A DNA stretch of 64,000 bases from Stenopsyche tienmushanensis. Its lineage: Eukaryota > Arthropoda > Insecta > Trichoptera > Stenopsychidae. The notes under the pieces were generated by a model. That model did no database searches, was not told the DNA's origin, and saw nothing but the letters and a program-made list of their open reading frames with translations. Of this stretch, positions 48,719-59,166 are shown piece after piece. Numbering within the stretch: position 1 is the stretch's first letter; every line of letters starts with the position of its first letter. The DNA lies in assembly GCA_008973525.1 (NCBI GenBank), contig WACJ01000521.1, forward strand, positions 310,001-374,000, read 5' to 3'. Position numbers and translations under genes: made by a program.

Positions 48719-50689
48719 GGGAAGGGGTGGGAAAATGAGCCTTGCTCGCAACCATATGTGGTACAAGCACCTATTTTCCTTCCTGGTTCCTGGCCACAAT
48801 TAGGGCCTCTAAAATCGAGTATAGATCATAGAAGACTCTGGGGATAATTTTATCCCCGTAGCTTTTACAGAAAGCCCTAAGATGTTTTCCGGTTTCTAGA
48901 TGTTCTGGAAAGATTGATGAAAAGGGTCATCTGCATGCGAAAAAGCATCGCCACTACCTGGATGCTGTATCATGACAATGACAATTCGACGGGACGAGGA
49001 TGCCCCAAATTATCCGCACCCTGGATAGGTCCGTATAAAGTCATCAAGCCGCTAAGTGGAGTAGTATATCGAATACGTCGCGCTGATGACTCGGGCCGCT
49101 TTGTCGTCGTTCATCTGGACCGGCTGACAAAATACAGCGGGCCAGTTGTTGAGGAGGAAAGTAGTATGTAGGTTAGTGATAAATGATATGTAAGTTGATG
49201 ATAGATGTAAGTTAGATATATAAATAGTATGTAAGTTGGTAAAAAAAAAAAAAAAATGTAATTTAATGATCCGAGACGGTTCAATTTTAAGTCGGGGGGA
49301 GTGTAGCGTGGACCGCGGGGAGGGGGAAGAAAGGGTGCGCGCGCAACGTGGCGGTGGAGCTCTGCTCACGAGGAGGAGTGAGATCCAGTTCCGCAAGGAG
49401 AGAGCGAGCGCGCGTACTGTTTGTGAACTCTGCCTTGCGGCTCCGCGACACGTGGTCCTACAAAATAAAGATCGCGTAATCACAGTATGGCGCGTTCATT
49501 TCTCCACCTCGTACATTCCATCTTCCACGTCTCGCCGGGTCCGATAAGGAACGGACCGGTAATCGCCCGGGAATCTAGCGGAAGAGGCTACCTTCTCGCC
49601 TACCGCCGGTATCTGTGCGGCTGGACCACAACCGGCGAAGGTGACGTACCCAGAGAGACGTTACACATCCGAGAGTTCCTGGTGAAACACAGTGTGGCAA
49701 CGTTACCACAGCCACCCTACAGTCCCAGTCTTACTCCATCCGACTCTTCTGAATGAGGTTCCTGTCGAGGCCTTCGAGAGGGCGTACCAGGCATGGGAGT
49801 CAGTGGAAAAAATGAGTAGATGCTCGTGGAGAGTACTTTGATGAAGAATATTAACAATATGTATCAGTATTGTCAATAAATCTTTTATAAAACCATATAT
49901 TTCATGAGTTTTGGGACGACTCGTTTAGCCCTGAAATTTGCAATCAAAGACAATCCGATGCTGATCAGTCGAAAAATTATCAGAAATCCAATGTTCGGAG
50001 GATCCTAAAGAAGTCGGTTAAGTATCCAAAGCAAGGTGATTGGGATTCAATTTATTGTTTTCAAATCATAGATAATGTAGAAAATTATTTTGAATTGCAT
50101 TGAAAAAAAAGCGACATTACTTCCGGATACTCTAATATGTAGCATTTGTAAATTTGAAGCAATAAATTACCTTTGCTGTTGAGCTAATGAGCATACGTGC
50201 CTCCTTCTTAGAGGTAATTAATGGTACTCTACAAATAGATTCGGCGTAATGTTCTTTAGTGGCCAAATCTTTTTGGCATATTTCTACTAAACCTTCAATC
50301 AAATAATATTTTGCTTCGACTAATAATTCAGCAACTTCTTTGCTACTGTCGGGCAAAACGACCGATCCGTTCCTTAAAAAATTCAAAATCTTTCCAAAAT
50401 GTTTTCCGCAACGATCAATAAGAATCCAACCTATGAAAATAGTATAAAAAAATGCATTAATTTAATACTAATATCACAATATTACATATGGAATTATTAT
50501 ATTTTTAAATTTAAATAGCATACCTTCAGAATCCATAAGGACTTCCATGCGTCCACTAAACATGGCTCGCAACATAGTATCATTTTTTGTCAATGTTCCA
50601 ACAGTAGTATAATATAGACTCCCACCGACGTTCAATTTGACATATTGGGAAAGATTCCCTTTTATTACAGTTTTCTGTTCCCCGGACAT
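47404..50689 (-). CDS. BACURD protein, copy C (most canonical)
   Basis: Exons 50689-50524, 50430-50171 and 47850-47404 encode 290 residues. The N-terminus [20 protein letters not shown] leads into the BTB/T1 domain (about 15-117; [20 protein letters not shown]). The conserved C-terminal domain follows ([68 protein letters not shown]). The tail keeps the acidic [18 protein letters not shown] segment, as in single-copy BACURD orthologues (KCTD10/TNFAIP1/KCTD13 in vertebrates), so C is the likely parent of A and B. Its role is homo-oligomeric CUL3 adaptor delivering substrates such as RhoA for ubiquitination. Intron 2 is 2.3 kb and packed with a MITE and a nested mariner/LTR insertion. It is divergent from INO80B, with 925 bp between starts. 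Confidence 0.95.
47940..48390. repeat. MITE-like repeat, copy 3, in BACURD-C intron 2
   Basis: Blocks 'agtgacttacccgttaacat', 'tcagggctgcctattgaatg' and 'ctaacccttaacaagaaatg' follow the order of the copies at 7985 and 8905, with the palindrome decayed. An extra insertion of roughly 150 bp lies in the second half. Confidence 0.6.
48453..48493. repeat. 15-bp stem inverted repeat
   Basis: AATGAGTGAGCCGTG (48453-48467) pairs with CACGGCTCGCTCATT (48479-48493) with one mismatch around an 11-base loop. It lies in the intron between the MITE and the mariner and has no T-run or gene context that would make it a terminator. Confidence 0.6.
48800..48905 (-). repeat. dispersed peptide repeat, copy 4
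   Basis: The reverse strand reads [19 protein letters not shown] then PRVFYDLYS, the C-terminal half of the repeat described at 9757. It lies just upstream of the gypsy-type integrase tail. Confidence 0.5.
48914..49301 (+). mobile_element. Ty3/gypsy pol C-terminus and polypurine tract
   Basis: An 85-residue frame contains [20 protein letters not shown] and [14 protein letters not shown], the integrase C-terminal module of Ty3/gypsy elements, ending at 49171. After 120 bp comes a purine tract, GTCGGGGGGAG, directly before the LTR start. Everything upstream of this pol tail is missing. Confidence 0.75.
49302..49620 (+). mobile_element. 3' LTR of the gypsy remnant
   Basis: It starts TGTAGCGTGG immediately after the polypurine tract, is unusually GC-rich, and carries AATAAAG near 49462. 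The matching CCACGCTACA terminus is not found, so the right edge (near mariner sequence at about 49650) is approximate and probably eroded. Confidence 0.55.
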
Positions 50690-51614
50690 GATTTCGATTT
50701 AATTAAAACACTGCAATATTGAACAATACGATGCTAAATTATAATTGACTGTAAAATTATTTCTATCATATATGAAAAGAGCATTTATTTTCTAATGAAT
50801 ATTTGCATCTTACATATAGTTAGTCATATTATAATCACACATGGAAATTATGAAGAAGATGAAGCATATTTTACATCGGTAATTTTACAGTTGCAAACAT
50901 ACGATGCACAAGTAAGATATTGGAGAAAATAATAATTGCAAAAGATTATAATTGTGTTGGATATATACCGTTATAAGAAATCTTGCGAATTGGGGTCTGT
51001 GTAAATTGTCACACTGGGAAATTACACGCCAGCCACATAAATCTAGGGTGATGTCGTAACCCGTCAAATCAGTAGGTCTTCATTTAGTGTGATTTCATTT
51101 TTCTGATGAAAGTTAGCCCAGAAATACTTAATACGAAGCCTTCCACGAAAACCGGGCCCCAGCCCCGAAGTCGACAATCGATAGCTGTCGCATGAAAGTG
51201 TTGCCAGAATCGAAAATCTGTCACGCAACAAATTTGCAAAAAAACCAATTTAATTCCAAATAATTAAAATCAATGCGTTTAAGATGCTTTAATATATTTA
51301 ATTAAGTTATTAAATAAATATTTAACACGTTGAAATATTGCCAAAAATAATTAACATTTAATAAATATTTTCATTTAACGCTACAATATAAAATTCGTTT
51401 TACATCAATTTATGTGTAATAAAATAACATAATTTCTAATTTGTTTTTATTCAATATATATTTTCTTCTCAATGTAACAAATAATAACGGTCAATATTTC
51501 CATGATGGAAGTAATATTTATATGGTCGTTTATTCGTGTGTTAAGTCCAATTTATTAAAATATTTCAGCTGTCAAACAAATCTTAAATACATAGTCCTCT
51601 TTCAATCTAATAAT
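50690..51614. promoter_or_regulatory. divergent promoter region, BACURD-C and INO80B
   Basis: The 925-bp interval is bounded by two opposite start codons. The region 51120-51230 is GC-richer and contains 'tcgacaatcgatagctgtcg', an imperfect inverted repeat around an ATCGAT core reminiscent of insect DRE-type promoter motifs. The assignment is inference. Confidence 0.4.
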
Positions 51615-52729
51615 ATGGGCCGAAGAAAAGAAGTTGTTGTTCAGGAAGAGGTTGTAAAAACAGGTTTGATATCTTTTATACATATACAAATCTGTATATT
51701 GTTGAAGTTGCGGTTACAATCAAAATTTATATTTATAATTTATAGAAAAGCCAGAAACACCACAAAAAAGACAAAAGCGCCATGTTCATAAAAAACATAG
51801 AAAAAGGAAGGGACAAGCTGAAGATTTTGACAGCGATGCCTCCATTGATGTTTCGTTTGAAGAGGGAATGAACTCTAAAGCGGCGTTCAAAGTAAAGTTG
51901 AAATCCACCGGCAAAGATACGCCACCAGTCACAGAAGTTGCAAAGCCTCCGACGCCTAAATCTGCAGAGAAAAAAACGACAGTCTTACCTCCGCTGGCAA
52001 CGTCTCCCAAAGTCTCAACGAAAAAGAAACGCGGTAAACAAGGCAAAGAAAGCGGAACGTCCAGCGAAGAAGAACGATGGCTCGACGCAATAGAATCTGG
52101 AAAACTTGAAGAGGTTGAATCGCACTCTCTTATTGTATATTATCTATCGCTGTGCTTTTATAAATTTAAATTTATTTTTAAAGGTCGACGATGAGCTCAA
52201 AAAAATAAAACCGAAGGATCCAAAAATGATGACGGCTCGACAGCGCGCTATGTATGAACGGGGCAACGACAAAGAACCGAGCCCCGGTGGCGAAGTTTTA
52301 TTAGCTCTGCCCTCTGGATACAAAGAGAAAGTCATGACTGCGGAAGCGATACAAAAGGCCGCATTGAAGTCGCAAAAGAGAAAACAACTAGCGGACGAGA
52401 AGCGCGAAAAGGACAAGAAGAAAACAATGGAGAGGCTTTTGAAGAAGCAGGAATCGAAGGCGATCAAGGGAAGCCTCAAGAACAAACCCCTAAAGAAACA
52501 CGTGCCGCTAATTTCGTATCGAAACACCGTTGATAGTATAACGTTGTCGTTGCCGCCGGACGTTAAATTCCCGTTGGATGCCAAGACCTCCAACGATCCG
52601 CCTAAACCTGTTATTTGCGGCGTATCAGATTGTACGAATTTGAAAAAATATTCATGTTCTCAAACTGGTATTCCCCTTTGTAGTTTAATGTGTTATAAGA
52701 AGAATTTAGTCAATATTGTCGTATCGTGA
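51615..52729 (+). CDS. INO80B: INO80 complex subunit B
   Basis: Exons 51615-51663, 51746-52113 and 52184-52729 give 320 residues. The N-terminal third is basic and low-complexity with an acidic patch (EDFDSDASIDVSFEEG). The middle holds the PAPA-1-like conserved region (about 155-240: KPKDPKMMTARQRAMYER, LPSGYKEKVMTAEAIQKAAL, then a long Lys/Arg/Glu helix). The C-terminus is a short HIT-type zinc finger with CGVSDCTN...YSCSQTGIPLCSLMCYKKNL, matching INO80B (Ies2). The protein is a nuclear subunit of the INO80 ATP-dependent nucleosome-remodelling complex and activates the ATPase. A poly(A) signal AATAAA follows 16 bp after the stop (52745-52750). Introns are small (82 and 70 bp). Confidence 0.95.
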
Positions 52730-52744
52730 TTTTATAAATTAAAC

Positions 52745-52750
52745 AATAAA
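52745..52750 (+). terminator. INO80B poly(A) signal
   Basis: AATAAA lies 16 bases after the INO80B stop, inside AT-rich sequence and well before the IFT20 start at 53278. Confidence 0.6.
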
Positions 52751-53277
52751 TGCACAATGCTAATCATTTGCACACCTAAAGCTCAGAATTTCATTGACAA
52801 TTTCAACAGCAGTCTACTGCAATGATATTGTTGCTGACATTTATAACAAATTTTAAGATCTGTAAATAAATACTAATAAATAGTTTTATATCTACAAAAT
52901 TCAAGTTATATTGCCATGTAAACCGAAACCATAGCCATTTTGTATCGAAAGTAGACAACGTTTATTTGATAATAATTAACGTAAACTACGCGTGGATAAA
53001 AAAGTAGCTTTGTAGATTTTAATTTAATACCGGTATTAAATATAATTTTAAAGTATAAGAGATTTTTATAAACTCTATTATAAATCTAGTTAGAATTATT
53101 GGGGTGAAAACACAAATATAAAAATATGCTTGTAATTATATGCGGATTAAGATAAAAAATGGATCAATTTTTAATCTGCGTTTAATTGAAATACGAAAAT
53201 AACGGCCGTTTTTATGTCGATCGGTCATGCGCATAAAAAAAGAGCTGCTGGCCAAATACCGTATTTGTTTGTAAAAC

Positions 53278-56200
53278 ATGGCGGACGAACTTGCCAAAGT
53301 TGGCATCTATTTAGATGAATTTAACAAGATTAAGATCCTCGAACCGGCTGTCTATCAGCAGGCAAATCATCTGATGAACAATTGTCATTTATTCGACGAG
53401 AGTAAGTGATATTACTTTGTGTTGTTGCGCATATTCCATGAACTTGACACTCTATCGATCGACATTAAAAATTCAAAATGCTTACTTAAATTGTCATTTA
53501 TTTGTAAGATTAAATGTGTAAATGCCATTTGAAGTCGTTTTGGATGCAATTATAATTTCTTTTATCTTAAATCTGCCGTTTTCTTTGGATATTTCATAAT
53601 AAAAACAAACCATATGGCATTGTTTATTGTCAACAAAGAAAATTCCGCGAGACGATTGACTTAAATTTGATATATTTTAAGGGATTGTTGGTTTCGTTGA
53701 ATAATAGAGCGTTTTTTACATTAAAAGTGACGTAAATTGAAATCATAATAAATATGTATTTGTTTACATTTTAAATGTCATTTAGAGGTTATATTTATTT
53801 TCCTTATTTGTGAATCATTTAATTACTTTGAATCGTTATAAATGTATTCTATAGTGAAGCGAAACCATCCATCTATATATAAAGGTCTTTCAACAGGGAC
53901 GCTCGAAATTTGTTAGGTTATAGCGGTCATATTGTTGAAGCAACGTCCTGTCAAATTTGTTGTGAATTGTTCGGTGGCGTATGGCAAATCACTATGGAAG
54001 ATTGCAACGTTGTACAACCCGTACGAGTTGACCAAATGAGGTGTCCACACAATAAATGGTGGAGAAAATCCACAAAATCGTATTGGATGACCGTCGACTG
54101 AAAGTGCGCAAGCTAGCCGATAAGCCGTGCATTTCAAAAAGTACTGTACATCGTATATTCATTGAAAATTTGAACATGAGAAAGCTATGCACAAGATGGG
54201 TGCTGCGTTTGCACACAACGGAATAAAAACAGCATCGTTCGAAGTTTAAATCGAGTGTTTGGCATATGTTTCACACTAAGCTGAGTTTTTACATCGATTC
54301 ATAACTGCAGATGAGACACGGATCCGTCTCTTCAATCAATACAATGGACAGGAAGCGGAGAATCAGCTCCAAAGGCGACGACAGTTCCATCGGCAGACTA
54401 GAAATTAAGATAAAAACATCCGCGTTTGGCTAGATTTGCCAACAATGGAAATTTTTAGGAACTCGACGGATCTTACTATAAACGGGGCATCGAAGCTATT
54501 GAACATCGCTGAAAAAAGTGTATCGAGCTCAAATGTTGAGAAATAAAGATTTTTTCCCCAAATTTTTTGCGTTTTCTTTGTTAGGCCGGATACTGCTGGG
54601 ACTACTCTCGTAGTAGTGCGATTTATAAATGGAGTTTTATCATTATGAACAATCAATCAATGATGTATACCCCTGAACTTTCAACTGCAGATGAGTGCAG
54701 CTCCCTATAGATTGCCAATTTACATTGAAAATGTTGCTTTAAACACGTCCTTTATCGATGATCTCCAACCCTCATCATCTCCCGATATAAAAGAGTTAAA
54801 AAGGAGGATACTAGCTTTTTGTTTAGAGGTTTGGCAGAAACGATGGATGAATGACATCAATGGTAGACATTTGTTGAAATATTTTAGTAACTAAGGAGGA
54901 TATTTTAGTAGTAAGGAGGATCGGGAAATTCTCCTGCATTGTGTCAGAGATTCTGCTTCAGGATCTGTTGGACATACAGACCTAGTGACTGGTCTCCGCG
55001 CATTCAAAAAGTTTGGCACCAAATGTGCGGAAGGAGGATTCTACGAAGAATAATTCCGTAGTCTACAACTAACTGGCATTTGGACTTAATAATAGACTCT
55101 AATTTCTTGTCTAAACTAGCTCCTTCCAGTACTGGCAGTGAGTTATCATGCAAATACTTACAGCAGCCACGGTCCCAGCAACACACCTGATTCATTGACT
55201 TCTACGCCTGGTGTGTACGTTTTTATTGCAAGTATGTGTTTGTGATGACTGGTGTAAACCCCCAAAAAAAAAAACCTCTAAGCACCTCAATTTTGACCAT
55301 CTGACAGTTCCACTCGACGTTGGCGATCACTCTGGCGAAGACCTCTCTGTCCTGCGCTGATCTCGATAGGGAGTGTGGGAGGTTTGTAAAGACTGAGTAG
55401 TTTTCTTGGGGAGACAGTGGAAAACTACTAAACGACTCTGGAGTGCAGAGTCCAGTCCCTCTTTTCCTTGCTAGGGCGTTATCGGACTAGGATGAAGATG
55501 TACGTAACATCGATGTACGTAGTGCATCTCGGATTCGCTCCTACACCAACTGAGGGTGTCTCCCCGTCCTCGTACAACTTACCCGAGCGAATTTGAGACT
55601 GAGTGGTTTCCTATTTCAAATTGACCGTCTCGGTTCAGCGATTTCAAAACGATATGGAAGTTAACGGAAGACAATGCTGTTAACGTTGCAAAGTGAAGTT
55701 CTTCATATGCCTCTCCTCAAGGTCGTATATTTGATGTACTTCTTATCCTTGTTCTGTTCCTAAAGCTTCTTGACTCCGAACTGGTGCTCCATATTGTTGG
55801 GTAGGGTCGACTATGTAAAAGATAGCGAGTGACAAGCCAGTCATGATTTGTAAAAATAGCAATGAATAGCAGATAAACTGAGTATCAGCTTGCTGTTAAA
55901 AGAGTATTTAATCTGTAAATAAGTACTAGTCATGTGGCCAATAGTTAAAATACATATAAGCATGATAGTTAGAAGTAGTCAAATGTGGTAAGGCCGCAAA
56001 AAAGTGCTAGTCAAATTGTATTATCCAAATCAACGAAAAAGTCCCGGAACATCTCGATACGGAATTCCTAGTGTCGTGTGCCTTACCAAATCAAATGCTT
56101 TTTCTTAGTCTATAAAGCACGCAAATACTTGTTTGATCCCGAGACTTCTGTAGTAAGACATTAACTGCTAGCAATGCTTCTCTGGTTGGTGGGGTATAAT

Positions 56201-57037
56201 CTCTGTGTCATAAATCTTATTAAATAACCTTAACAGGTGAATATTTTCTACGCTAATTAATTTTAATAATCTTACTGGGATTTCATCCGGATCACATGAT
56301 TTTCTGTCGACCGAAGTTGCAACGGCATGGAGAATTTCAGACTTGAGAATGGGAGGTTAATTGTGAAGTTTGAACAGTTTATTTTTCATCTATTATTAGT
56401 TTATTGGAATCGTCCATCAGGCATGCTGCTGTAGTCTTCCTTCTAGCCCCAGATATTTCCTTTGCATTTTTATGAAGCTCATATTACCTGTTAAAAATCA
56501 TAAAAACAATGAAAACAGCAACAATGACTCCACACACTTGTAAAATATCGGACAGAACAGTTCTCAATCTATGACTAACCGAAATTCCGAAACTTAATGT
56601 GTGACAATGCAATATTTTTTCCTTTTAGATGTAAAAGCTCTCCAGCAAACGATCGATTCGTTCGTATCTACATTAACGGATTTGGGAGACAATGTCGATA
56701 AGGAGAAGATGGTAGCTATCGGCTTGAGGAATACCTTCAAGTCCATCATTCAGGATAGGGAGAGGCAGCAACAAAAGTTACAGGTACGGAGATAAATCAA
56801 AGCGGAGTCAAATTTTATATTGAAATTATTTATTTTGCTCAGTACATTGATGAAACTATATACTAAGTATTTAAAATAATTGTAATTGGACACTGTTATT
56901 ATCCTGTTAATCTTTTTAAGGCCCTCATAATGGAAAAGATGATGGAGTTGGAACGTCTGCAGTTGGAGTATCATTCGCTCCAACTGCTCGAAGTTGAACA
57001 ACAGGAGTTGATCGAATATCTAAGTGAAATGCGGTGA
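53278..57037 (+). CDS. IFT20: intraflagellar transport protein 20
   Basis: Exons 53278-53401, 56629-56783 and 56921-57037 join in phases 1 and 0 to give 131 residues, the usual IFT20 size. Signature segments: MADELAKVGIYLDEFNKIKI with LEPAVYQQ, then LTDLGDNVDKEKMVAIGLRN, KSIIQDRERQQQKLQ and the C-terminal coiled coil LERLQLEYHSLQLLEVEQQE ending EYLSEMR. IFT20 is a small coiled-coil IFT-B subunit that sorts membrane cargo from the Golgi into cilia. In insects ciliated cells are chiefly sensory neurons and sperm. Intron 1 is 3.2 kb, with mariner and other repeat remains; intron 2 is 137 bp. Confidence 0.95.
53880..54420 (+). mobile_element. mariner relic in IFT20 intron 1
   Basis: The 5' end 'gtctttcaacagggacgctc' and 'ttaggttatagcggtcatat' lead into [32 protein letters not shown] and ESAPKATTVPS-like pieces. 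The order is that of a mariner transposase N-terminal half, with stops and shifts. It lies in the same orientation as the host gene. Confidence 0.8.
54421..56628. other. rest of IFT20 intron 1
   Basis: Contains repeat-derived sequence but no exon. A 67-residue frame (54691-54894) has an EVWQKRWMNDINGRHLLKYF stretch resembling the tail of LINE RNase H domains. The peptide repeat copy 5 follows at 54913. The 55200-56550 part is not recognised. Confidence 0.45.
54913..55053 (+). repeat. dispersed peptide repeat, copy 5 (diverged)
   Basis: The frame reads KEDREILLHCVRDSASGSVG then HTDLVTGLRAFKKFGTKCAE and GGFYEE, stop. It aligns with DRE...RHVSGPKSGPVGPTDLVATL...NKCVPGAFYD at 32255 without a gap in the first half. 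It is open throughout. Confidence 0.5.
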
Positions 57038-57124
57038 ACGATTACAATATATACTTAACTGGGAAATACTACAACCTATTTATTCGAGATATGTAGAAAA
57101 AAGAAAGACACCAATGTAATACGA

Positions 57125-57130
57125 AATAAA
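57125..57130 (+). terminator. IFT20 poly(A) signal
   Basis: AATAAA lies 88 bases past the IFT20 stop. Confidence 0.55.
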
Positions 57131-57751
57131 ACGACACGCGAAAATGCATTGTGTTTCTCATGAACTATGTACATTGAATTTCATTTAATCCTATTTTAAA
57201 ACGTCATCGTCGAAACTATAAACGGAGGGGGAAACGTAAAAATTGCAACAAAAAAAAATCTAGATTTTAATACACATCGATTTGGTCATCACTTAAGAAT
57301 GAGAGCTTCTTGACCTTATAAATATATGGGATATAATTGTTATTTTTAAAATTATATATATTAGACGTTTAATTTTATTAAAAGAAAAAGATGTTTATCG
57401 GATACTTTACGTCTTATACTATCGAATTTACTATGTTCAAAACGAGAAAATACATGATTAAAAAATAAACAAACAGATTACAATCCTGATGACCTGCTCA
57501 AGATAATGTAAATTATATATTTATTCTATACTTATAAAAAAAATGTGGAAAATGGCTTGTCTTTATATATTATTTTCATTGATAACAATTTTCGGTCAAA
57601 TCTATCCATAAACGAACACAGGATGGATAATTAATATCGCCATCAAAAAAGGATCAACGACTCTATTAATCGAAGATGTTAGAATAATATTTCGTCCATA
57701 AATAAAATGATCAAGAAACGACTTTATATAAGAAAAATTGCATCTATACAA

Positions 57752-58213
57752 GGTGCATCCCAAAAGTCATGAAATATATTTTTTTGCCACACCCCTATTG
57801 GTCGTAACGTATTTGTACCGATTGAATGAGGTGGGGGCAACCCTTAGCTTTACAGCGCATTAAAGTTCAATCGGCTGCGAACATCAATAGAATCAGCATA
57901 GCTGATTACGCTTGTTTCGAGACCACATCACGATGCGCGATAGCGGATACTTCCGAAACAGAAGTAAAAACAATTCTACGCGTCCTGGAGTTCTGGACGA
58001 AACGTGCCGTTTTGCCACATTGAGGCTATCTAGATGGCTTTGATGACAGCTCTGAAAGAAGTTTCCGTCGAGGACACACCAAACATGGGAAAATCCGTGG
58101 AAAAAATGTATAGATGCTCATTGAGATTACTTTGAAGAATACTATCATATTGTATCGGTATTGTCGATAAATCTTTTTAAATAACATATATTTCAGGACT
58201 TTTGGAATACACA
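57752..58213 (+). mobile_element. compact mariner-derived element with TIRs
   Basis: The left end 'catcccaaaagtcatgaaat' and right end 'atatttcaggacttttggaa' are inverted partners. About 460 bp remain of a full-length mariner of about 1.3 kb. There is a scrap of N-terminal-like sequence (LTLQRIKVQSAANINRIS region) but no DDD core. It is the same family as the interrupted copy at 48576-49921. Confidence 0.75.
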
Positions 58214-59166
58214 TTGTGTAAATAAATCAGATTGGAAAGAAGTTATACCAATACACGATATAGACTATTTAATAGTATACATAGACGGTATCTTCATTCA
58301 AAATGATTCACGACGACAAGTAGACAGAATTCAAATTTAACTTAAATACATACAATGAGATCACCATTATATGGAATTTAGCTCTAAACTTTTATCATAA
58401 TATAAACAAAATCTGAGACGGAAATATCTTAGCAATATGACAAAACAATCAATTGAAATCTGAATGGATAAAGCACCACGGAAGGAACTAAAAATGTTCA
58501 ATTCGAGTCACTGACTAAAAGTAAATTCTGACGAATCATAAAAGGATGGCTGAAAACGGGTGGGAATATAAGCGACGCGCATCAATACGACGCTTGAAAA
58601 ATATACATCCGCGCTGTGTCTCTTGAACCGATTGACGATTTTCAACCATCGTACTAACATAAATCTCTAAAAAAAAAAAATAGAAAAAGAACAAAACCAC
58701 CACATTATCCTGTTTATTCCCCTGTTCAAATAAACAGCCTTAAGAACTAATTACAGAAATCATCCATAAATTCTGTACAAATAGGATAAAACCACAATCT
58801 TAAATTGCTATTTGAGAAATGTGTTTTATTAAAAAAATAAATAAGGTACAATTCAATCTAATGGTAATGTGCAGAGAACTTAATATGTAACGAATGTCTA
58901 ACGTAGTTTTTTTTAAACTGTCACAAAAATATGTATTTATTTCCTATTATAAAAGTCCTACGGCAAAAACGGATCTCAAATTGACAGACGACACGCGTTT
59001 TCAGCGAATGCTTAAAAAGGGCACACACCCATCATCAATTTGAAATCGCAAAACTTCTCCAAAATCAAATTGTTTTATTAGTGTAATTATTAGATTGGCC
59101 GCATTTCACTGCATAACGATCGTGGCAAGTTACTCTCGCCAGCGTTAATAGGAATACCGTGTAAAA

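Larger units (their letters stand above)
48576..49921 (+). mobile_element. mariner remnant interrupted by an LTR element
   Basis: The left end 'tcccaaaagtcatgaaatat' (48581) is the inverted partner of the right end 'atatttcatgagttttggga' (49896-49915). The next 80 bp, and the last 250 bp ('gtggaaaaaatg', 'ttgtcaataaatctttt'), match the compact mariner copy at 57752-58213. Near 49690 [17 protein letters not shown] marks the DD34D third-Asp region. Between about 48680 and 49650 lie unrelated retrotransposon sequences, so the element has been split by a later insertion. Confidence 0.7.
57038..59166. other. convergent intergenic region, IFT20 and PPM1G
   Basis: Holds both 3' UTRs and one compact mariner copy (57752-58213). 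A TTTATT at 59074-59079 is a candidate PPM1G poly(A) signal (minus strand), with another at 58825-58830. No other gene seen. Confidence 0.5.
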
